DNA of 30,867 nucleotides from the NCBI GenBank assembly GCA_964435285.1, contig CAYSYA010000014.1, positions 1 to 30,867 of the forward strand. Direction: 5' to 3'. The notes beneath the pieces are model-generated. The model made no database searches and was not told the origin of the DNA. It saw nothing but the letters and a program-made list of their open reading frames with translations. Of this stretch, positions 25,461 through 30,867 are shown one piece after another; positions within the stretch are counted from its first letter, which is position 1; each line of letters opens with the position of its first letter. A program made the translations under genes and the position numbers. This stretch comes from GCA-2718035 sp964435285. GTDB lineage: Bacteria > Bacteroidota > Bacteroidia > Flavobacteriales > TMED113.

Positions 25461-25775
25461 TTAGATCAAGGCATTTAATTTATCTGAAATTTCTTTTTTA
25501 CTAGCAGCACCAACATGTTTATCTACTACTTCACCATTTTTAATGTATAATAAAGTAGGTATATTTCTTATTCCATATTTACTAGAAAGAGAACTTGCTT
25601 CATCAACATTTACTTTGCCGACTATTGCAGTTTTAGAAAATTCCTCAGAAACCTCGTCAATAATTGGACCGATTAATTTACAAGGGCCACACCATTCAGC
25701 CCAAAAATCCAAAAGTATTGGTTTATCTGAACTTAAAACTTCATCATAATTTTCTTCAGTTATTTGTAAAGCCAT
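25461..25775 (-). CDS. trxA: thioredoxin
   Basis: A 104-aa thioredoxin, the general cytoplasmic disulfide reductant. It shows DFWAEWCGPCKLIGPI with the active-site C-G-P-C at residues 29-32, the buried DEASSLSSKYGI region, the cis-Pro in RNIPTLL and the final GAASKKEISDKL helix. There is no signal peptide. Start is ATG at 25775, preceded by 12 A and by a good promoter at 25801-25830, so it is expressed independently of dnaE (79-nt gap). Confidence 0.97.
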   Translation of the reverse strand: MALQITEENYDEVLSSDKPILLDFWAEWCGPCKLIGPIIDEVSEEFSKTAIVGKVNVDEASSLSSKYGIRNIPTLLYIKNGEVVDKHVGAASKKEISDKLNALI

Positions 25776-25800
25776 TTTTTTTTTTTTAATAATAGAATAA

Positions 25801-25830
25801 CAAATCTAATTTTTTTTTTCTTTTTTGCAA
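25801..25830 (-). promoter_or_regulatory. trxA promoter, Bacteroidota -33/-7 type
   Basis: The minus strand shows TTG (25830-25828, within TTTG), a 19-nt spacer and TAGATTTG (25808-25801). Both boxes and the spacing fit the Bacteroidota consensus. The predicted start is near 25794, giving a leader of about 20 nt before the trxA ATG. Confidence 0.75.
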
Positions 25831-25854
25831 ATCAAAAATTAGACCTTTTTTTAA

Positions 25855-28800
25855 TTAATTTAAAAAATATTCAACTATACCTAATTTATTTAATTCTTTT
25901 TTAAATTTTTTAGAAAACTTTACAAAAAAAGTATTGCTTTTTAATGGTAAAAAAATATTTTTTTCAGAACAATATAAATTTAAACCAAGTTTTGTTTTTC
26001 CTTTATTATTTTTTACGGTTTCAATAATTTTATGAATTTTATCTTGATTTATTTGAGGATAATTAATATTGACGGAAATAAAATTCCATTCTCTATCCAA
26101 ATCATCAATTTTATTAATGTTAATTGATAAATCATCATTATAATAGTTCTTTTCAACTGTAGCTTCAATTTCAATAATGGAACCAATTTTAAAATAAGAT
26201 TTATTAAAAGATTCGTAATTTTTAAAAATCCTAAACTCTTTTGAAGAAGAAAAATCTTCAATAGTTAAAACTCCATATTTATTTCCGTTTTTTGTTTCTC
26301 TTTCGTCAAAAAAAGTTACCATTCCACCTAAAATAATTTTTTTATTCTTTAAGTTTCTTAAATCATTTAATTTTATAATTTCACAATTACATCTATGTTT
26401 TATTTTTTCAGAGTATTTATTTAATGGATGACCAGAGACATACATTCCTAAAACTTGCTTCTCATTTCTTAATTTTTTTAATTCTTGCCAGTCCTCTGAA
26501 GTAGGTATTATAGGGTTTTGTATTGTATCTTGACCTGAAAATAAAACAGGTGTATTTTGACTTTGCCTATACAAAGTTGAAAATCTAATTAAAATTTCTA
26601 AAAATGTTTGTTGTTTATTTTCATTAAAATCAAAAAATAATGAACGCTTTCCCTCTGTGAATTTATCAAATGCTCCACCGAATATAAGTGATTCAAAAGC
26701 CTTCTTATTTGTTGATCTAGAGTTCATTCTAATAAAAAAATTAAACAGGTCCTTATAAACTCCATTTTTTTTTCTTTCATTTATTATATATTCAGCTGCA
26801 GAAGAACCTACTCCTTTGATTGCTCCTAATCCAAATCTAATATGCCCGTCTTTATTTACAGAGTAATTCATATCACTTTCATTTACATCGGGACCTAGTA
26901 TTGAAATTCCCATAGTTTTACACTCTTCTAAATAAAAAGATAATTTAGAAATATCATTTAAATTATGAGTTAAAACTGAGGCCATAAACTCTGATGGGTA
27001 ATTAGATTTTAAATAAGCAGTTTGAAAGGCTAAAACAGAGTAACAAGTAGAATGAGACTTATTAAAGGCGTAGGCTGCAAAAGCTTCCCAATCAGTCCAA
27101 ATTTTATCAATTTTATTTTTTTTATGACCATTTTTTTGACACCCATCAATAAATTTTGTTTTTAATTGATCTAACAAAACTTTATTCTTTTTACCCATTG
27201 CTTTTCTTAAAACATCAGCATCTCCTTTAGAAAAATTTGCAAGTTTTTGTGACAAAAGCATTACTTGTTCTTGATAAACTGTTATTCCATAAGTGTCAAC
27301 CAAAAACTCTTCTTGCTCAGGTAAATCATAATGTATCTTTTCATTTCCATTTTTTCTTGCAATGAATTTAGGAATATATTCAAGAGGACCAGGTCTATAA
27401 AGGGCGTTCATTGCAATTAAGTCCTCAAATTTGTCAGGTTTTAATAATCTCAAATATCTCTGCATACCTGCTGATTCAAACTGAAATGTTCCATTTGTTT
27501 GTCCATTTTGATATAATTCATATGTTTTTTTATCATCAAGAGGAATTTCATCAATATTAATTTCTATCGAATGTCTTAACTTAATTAATTTAATTGCATC
27601 ACTGATAATTGAAAGGGTTTTAAGCCCCAAAAAATCCATTTTTAATAAACCAGCAGATTCTACAACACTATTATCAAATTGAGTAGTTGGTAATTGTTGT
27701 TCAATTTCCCCATCAATGATTTTTATAGAGTTTGAAGAAATTGCTACAGGAATAATTTCTCTCATATCTGAAGGAGTAATTATCATTCCACATGCATGAG
27801 TTCCTATATTTCTAATACTTCCCTCAAGTAATGATGCACTAATCAAAACCTGTGATTCTAAATCATCATTTTTTAAAATTTTTTGAATCAAATTAACATT
27901 ATAAAGTTGGTCTCTATTTAATTTGTCTTTTAAATTACTGTTTGAATCTTGTGGGTAAATAATTTCCTTTAAAGAAATATTATTTGGTATAAGTTTAGCA
28001 ATTCTATCAGTTTTAGAAAGATCTAAATTAAGTACTCTTCCAACATCTCTAATTGATGATTTAGCAGCCATTGTTCCAAAAGTAATAATTTGAGCTACTT
28101 GATTCAATCCATATTTTTTAACCACCCATGATATTAATCTTGACCTACCTTCGTCATCGAAATCAATATCAATATCAGGTAATGAAACCCTATCAGGATT
28201 TAAAAACCTTTCAAAAAGAAGTCCGTACTTAATTGGATCAACATTTGTAATTCCTATACAAAAAGCAACAACTGATCCTGCTGCGGAACCTCTACCTGGA
28301 CCAACAATAACTCCCATCTCTCGGGCTTTTCTTGTAATATCTTGAACAATTAAAAAATAACCAGGATAACCTGTTTTCTTAATTGTTTCAAGCTCAAAAA
28401 ATATTCTTTCTTTGAGACTATCAGGAACATCACCATATCTCCTTCTAGCACCCTCTAAAGTTATATGTTTTAAGTAATCATTTTGATTTAAAAATTCCTT
28501 AGGTATATCAAAAATGGGTAATGATACTTTTTTTTCTAAATCAAAATCTTGAATTTTTTCATAAATTTCTTTACAAACACTAAATACTTCTGGAATATCA
28601 CTAAATAAATCAAACATTTCTTTATTTGATTTAAAGTAAAACTCTTTAGAAGGTAAACCAAACCTAAAACCTCTACCTTTTCCAATTGGAGTTTCTTTTA
28701 ACTCACCATTTTTGATACACAATAAAATATCATGAGAATCGGAATCAGATTTTTTTTGATAATAAACTTCGTTTGAGCAAAAGTATTTTACAGAGTATTT

Positions 28801-30198
28801 TTTACACCAATTAATTAGGATTTTTGAAACATAATTTTCGTCTTCTAAATCATGTCTACTCAATTGTACATAAAAATCTGATTCAAAATTATTTTTCCAC
28901 CATAAGAATAATTTTTCAGCTTCTTCTTCTCCCTGGTTCAATAGAGCTTGACTTATTTCTCCCTTAAGTCCACTAGAAACAACAATTAGATCGTCTTTAT
29001 ATTTTAGCAATAAATCCTTATCAATTCTTGGAAAGCCAGAGTATAAACCATCTATATAACCAAATGAGGATAATTTTGACAGATTTTGATAACCTGTAAT
29101 GTTCTTTGCATAAACAATTTGTGAAAATCTTCTATCTTTATTTTCTCTGGTGAAATTTCTTTTTTTATGATTTTCTGTTAAAAAAAACTCACAACCCAAT
29201 ATTGGCTTTATATTATTTTCCTTGCACTTTTTAACAAATTTAAATGCACCAAATAAATTACCCAAATCTGTTAAGCCAACTGCTGGCATATTATTCTCCA
29301 CAGCAGATTCTACCAATGCATCAACAGAAACTGTTGACTGTAAAATTGAAAAACTTGAGTGGCAATGTAAATGAATAAAAAAATGATTATTTGCATTATA
29401 CAGTTTTTTTTCAGACTTTGAATTTTCACTAGAATTATCTTGAATTAAATCTATTTTATCTTCTCTTTCATCATTATCTTTATTCTTTATTGCGGGGATT
29501 GATTTAAAAGGTGGAATTATCTTTTTATTTAATTCAAAAAAATCATTTTTTTGTTCTTGTGATAAAACTCCGTCTGTACTAATTATTTTTAATCTCAATA
29601 ATTCAAAAAAACATCTTGCTGTCGCTGCAACATCAACTGAAGCATTATGAGCCTCTAAAAAATCATTTCCAAATAATTTTATATGTAATTCAGTTAATTT
29701 AGGGAATTTAAATTTTCCAAATCTTCCCCCGGGTATTTGGCAATAATTTGCAGAATTTTCAGACATTGTATCAAGAGTTTCCCATGCAAATTCATTACTT
29801 TTAACAACTAACTTTCTTTTATCTTTTTTTTCAATTAAGAAAATTTGATTTAGTCTGTAAAACTCAGAGAATATAATATTAATGTCAAATGAAATATTGT
29901 GACCAATTAAAAATTTAGATTTTTTTAGTGATGATAAAAATTCTTTCAATACATAATCTATTGGGTGCCCATCTAAAATTGCCCTCTCAGTTGAAATACC
30001 ATGAATTTTTTCAGAATTATAAGGAATTGTGAATCCATTGGGTTTAATTATATAGTTTTTTATTTCAACTAATCTTCCAGAAAAATCATGCAATTGCCAA
30101 GCTAACTGAATACACCTTGGCCAATTTTCAGTGTTGCTAATTGGTGCTCCAAAATCCTTAGGAAGTCCTGTAGTCTCTGTATCGAAAATTATGAACAT
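25855..30198 (-). CDS. dnaE: DNA polymerase III subunit alpha with fused N-terminal exonuclease
   Basis: The replicative polymerase (1447 aa). Residues 1-200 are a DEDDh 3'-5' exonuclease (FDTETTGLP with D6/E8, GHNISFD with D105, HNASVD with H184 and D189), so proofreading is built in as in other Bacteroidota, in contrast to the separate DnaQ of E. coli. A low-complexity linker (about 235-270) leads to the PHP domain (HLHCHS, 276-281), then the polymerase: GPGRGSAAGS (633-642), catalytic D675 and D677 (LPDIDIDFDD), and D855 (KMDFLGL). Finger and HhH regions follow, and then an OB fold near 1260-1340. All catalytic residues are present. Start is ATG at 30198, divergent from rpsP. Confidence 0.98.
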   Translation of the reverse strand: MFIIFDTETTGLPKDFGAPISNTENWPRCIQLAWQLHDFSGRLVEIKNYIIKPNGFTIPYNSEKIHGISTERAILDGHPIDYVLKEFLSSLKKSKFLIGHNISFDINIIFSEFYRLNQIFLIEKKDKRKLVVKSNEFAWETLDTMSENSANYCQIPGGRFGKFKFPKLTELHIKLFGNDFLEAHNASVDVAATARCFFELLRLKIISTDGVLSQEQKNDFFELNKKIIPPFKSIPAIKNKDNDEREDKIDLIQDNSSENSKSEKKLYNANNHFFIHLHCHSSFSILQSTVSVDALVESAVENNMPAVGLTDLGNLFGAFKFVKKCKENNIKPILGCEFFLTENHKKRNFTRENKDRRFSQIVYAKNITGYQNLSKLSSFGYIDGLYSGFPRIDKDLLLKYKDDLIVVSSGLKGEISQALLNQGEEEAEKLFLWWKNNFESDFYVQLSRHDLEDENYVSKILINWCKKYSVKYFCSNEVYYQKKSDSDSHDILLCIKNGELKETPIGKGRGFRFGLPSKEFYFKSNKEMFDLFSDIPEVFSVCKEIYEKIQDFDLEKKVSLPIFDIPKEFLNQNDYLKHITLEGARRRYGDVPDSLKERIFFELETIKKTGYPGYFLIVQDITRKAREMGVIVGPGRGSAAGSVVAFCIGITNVDPIKYGLLFERFLNPDRVSLPDIDIDFDDEGRSRLISWVVKKYGLNQVAQIITFGTMAAKSSIRDVGRVLNLDLSKTDRIAKLIPNNISLKEIIYPQDSNSNLKDKLNRDQLYNVNLIQKILKNDDLESQVLISASLLEGSIRNIGTHACGMIITPSDMREIIPVAISSNSIKIIDGEIEQQLPTTQFDNSVVESAGLLKMDFLGLKTLSIISDAIKLIKLRHSIEINIDEIPLDDKKTYELYQNGQTNGTFQFESAGMQRYLRLLKPDKFEDLIAMNALYRPGPLEYIPKFIARKNGNEKIHYDLPEQEEFLVDTYGITVYQEQVMLLSQKLANFSKGDADVLRKAMGKKNKVLLDQLKTKFIDGCQKNGHKKNKIDKIWTDWEAFAAYAFNKSHSTCYSVLAFQTAYLKSNYPSEFMASVLTHNLNDISKLSFYLEECKTMGISILGPDVNESDMNYSVNKDGHIRFGLGAIKGVGSSAAEYIINERKKNGVYKDLFNFFIRMNSRSTNKKAFESLIFGGAFDKFTEGKRSLFFDFNENKQQTFLEILIRFSTLYRQSQNTPVLFSGQDTIQNPIIPTSEDWQELKKLRNEKQVLGMYVSGHPLNKYSEKIKHRCNCEIIKLNDLRNLKNKKIILGGMVTFFDERETKNGNKYGVLTIEDFSSSKEFRIFKNYESFNKSYFKIGSIIEIEATVEKNYYNDDLSININKIDDLDREWNFISVNINYPQINQDKIHKIIETVKNNKGKTKLGLNLYCSEKNIFLPLKSNTFFVKFSKKFKKELNKLGIVEYFLN

Positions 30199-30295
30199 GA
30201 TTATTTATCTATGTTTAAATTAAATGTAAAAAAAAATATCAAATAAAGAAGTTCTATTTTATTAATATTAAATTTTTTATTTTAAATATTTATCT

Positions 30296-30303
30296 CATAT
30301 TTG
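30296..30303 (+). promoter_or_regulatory. possible -7 element for rpsP
   Basis: CATATTTG followed by C matches TAnnTTTG in all fixed positions but the first. It lies 52 bases before the rpsP ATG in the divergent region. No TTG is found at the -33 position, so support is partial. Confidence 0.35.
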
Positions 30304-30321
30304 CAAACGCATTAATTAACT

Positions 30322-30339
30322 GGGTTTTGGACCCTTTTT
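30322..30339 (+). promoter_or_regulatory. small hairpin plus U-run in the rpsP leader
   Basis: GGGT (30322-30325), loop TTTGG, ACCC (30331-30334), then five T (30335-30339), 16 bases before the rpsP ATG. It has the shape of a short intrinsic terminator or attenuator and is the only GC-rich patch in the gap. The stem is only 4 bp, so it may be chance. Confidence 0.3.
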
Positions 30340-30355
30340 AAAAAATTAATTTATT

Positions 30356-30867
30356 ATGGCAACCAAAATAAGATTACAAAGACACGGAAAAAAAAGAAGA
30401 CCTTTCTACCATATAGTTATCGCAGATTCTAGAGCAAAAAGAGATGGAAAATTTATTGAAAAAATAGGAACCTATAATCCTAACACAAAACCAGCTACAA
30501 TTGATTTAAATTTTGAATCAGCTCTATCGTGGCTTAAAAAAGGTGCAATTCCAACAGATACTGCGAGAGCAATCTTATCTCATAAGGGAGTTTTATATAA
30601 AAAACACTTACTGGATGGAGTTAAAAAGGGCGCTTTTGACGAAAGTGTTGCTGAAAATAAATTTAACAAATGGATAAGTGAAAAAGAAGCAAAAATTAAT
30701 GACATTATATCTCAATCTGAAAAAGAAAAAGAAAAAGTGATAAAAGAAACGATTGAAAGAGAAAAAGCTGTTAGAGCAAAAAAAGAAGAATCTATAGCTG
30801 CAAAAAACAAGCCTACTGAAGAAGCACCTGCTGCTGAAGAAGCACCTGCTGCTGAAGAAGCACCTGC
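30356..30867 (+). CDS. rpsP: 30S ribosomal protein bS16, partial at the 3' end
   Basis: The first 170 codons of bS16 are present and the gene runs off the window. Residues 1-85 are the conserved core (ATKIRLQRHGKKRRPFYHIV, KIGTYNPNTKP, GAIPTDTARAIL). Residues about 100-150 are a charged, Lys/Glu-rich helical extension known from Bacteroidota S16. From 154 on there is an acidic repeat, EEAPAA, encoded by an 18-bp tandem repeat. E. coli S16 is only 82 aa. ATG at 30356. In other bacteria rimM follows rpsP; here this cannot be seen. Confidence 0.96.
   Translation, partial: MATKIRLQRHGKKRRPFYHIVIADSRAKRDGKFIEKIGTYNPNTKPATIDLNFESALSWLKKGAIPTDTARAILSHKGVLYKKHLLDGVKKGAFDESVAENKFNKWISEKEAKINDIISQSEKEKEKVIKETIEREKAVRAKKEESIAAKNKPTEEAPAAEEAPAAEEAP
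30818..30867 (+). repeat. 18-bp tandem repeat in rpsP
   Basis: The unit GAAGAAGCACCTGCTGCT occurs at 30818-30835 and 30836-30853, with a third copy cut by the window edge (30854-30867). It encodes EEAPAA. The copies are identical and clearly richer in GC than the surroundings. Confidence 0.95.

Noticed and set aside
26049..26261. 70-codon minus-strand ORF inside dnaE.
   Set aside because: Off-frame reading of dnaE; leucine/isoleucine-rich low-complexity product.

Overview
The window is an AT-rich, densely packed piece of core chromosome from a member of the Bacteroidota, most likely a marine, genome-reduced member of the Flavobacteriales. The support is: a 16S rRNA 5' end of Bacteroidota type, gliding and type IX secretion genes (gldF, gldG, porQ), a DnaE with a fused proofreading exonuclease, promoters of the TTG-N19/20-TAnnTTTG type, A-rich leaders without clear Shine-Dalgarno sites, and gene orders that I recognise from flavobacterial genomes. 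I see no insertion sequence, prophage, CRISPR array, integrase or defence island.

Layout. (1) 1-355: the 5' part of a 16S gene (minus), with its promoter at 489-519, directly behind cmk. (2) 524-6266: a minus-strand block in transcription order rpmE2 (bL31 with an acidic tail), a GlmU-like enzyme, lon, porQ, cmk, then the rrn operon. (3) 6401-9777: a surface-type beta-helix lipoprotein (plus) converging on a large secreted, probably T9SS-exported protein (minus). (4) 9830-15057: a LuxC-type acyl-CoA reductase (minus) divergent from a tight plus-strand operon of ferredoxin, serC, serA, DUF1015 and a YggS-type PLP protein. (5) 15050-16913: purC and phoH (minus). (6) 16982-21231: DUF62 protein, gldF, gldG and a DUF4340 lipoprotein (plus), ending in a hairpin terminator. 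(7) 21336-24536: dnaN, a minus-strand tRNA-Ser(UGA), then a lipid A-type acyltransferase and a GT2 glycosyltransferase. (8) 24533-30198: dnaE, trxA and a DUF58 protein (minus). (9) 30356 to the end: rpsP (bS16), running off the window inside an 18-bp tandem repeat that encodes its tail.

Functionally the window joins replication (dnaN, dnaE), translation (16S, bL31, bS16, tRNA-Ser), envelope and gliding/secretion (glmU-like, porQ, gldFG, lpxL-like, GT2), proteostasis and redox (lon, trxA), and serine, purine and CMP metabolism. There is no intergenic stretch above 300 bases. The longest are 356-523 (rrn promoter and leader), 22542-22704 (AT-rich, nothing recognised) and 30199-30355 (divergent dnaE/rpsP promoter region).

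I found no clearly new multi-gene system. The most useful leads are: the A-B-B-A internal duplication of the secreted protein; the serC-serA-DUF1015-YggS operon next to a LuxC/ferredoxin pair; a DUF62 enzyme that seems to lack two of its three family-defining residues; six genes that can only start at TTG; and the absence of any spacer at all four convergent gene junctions.
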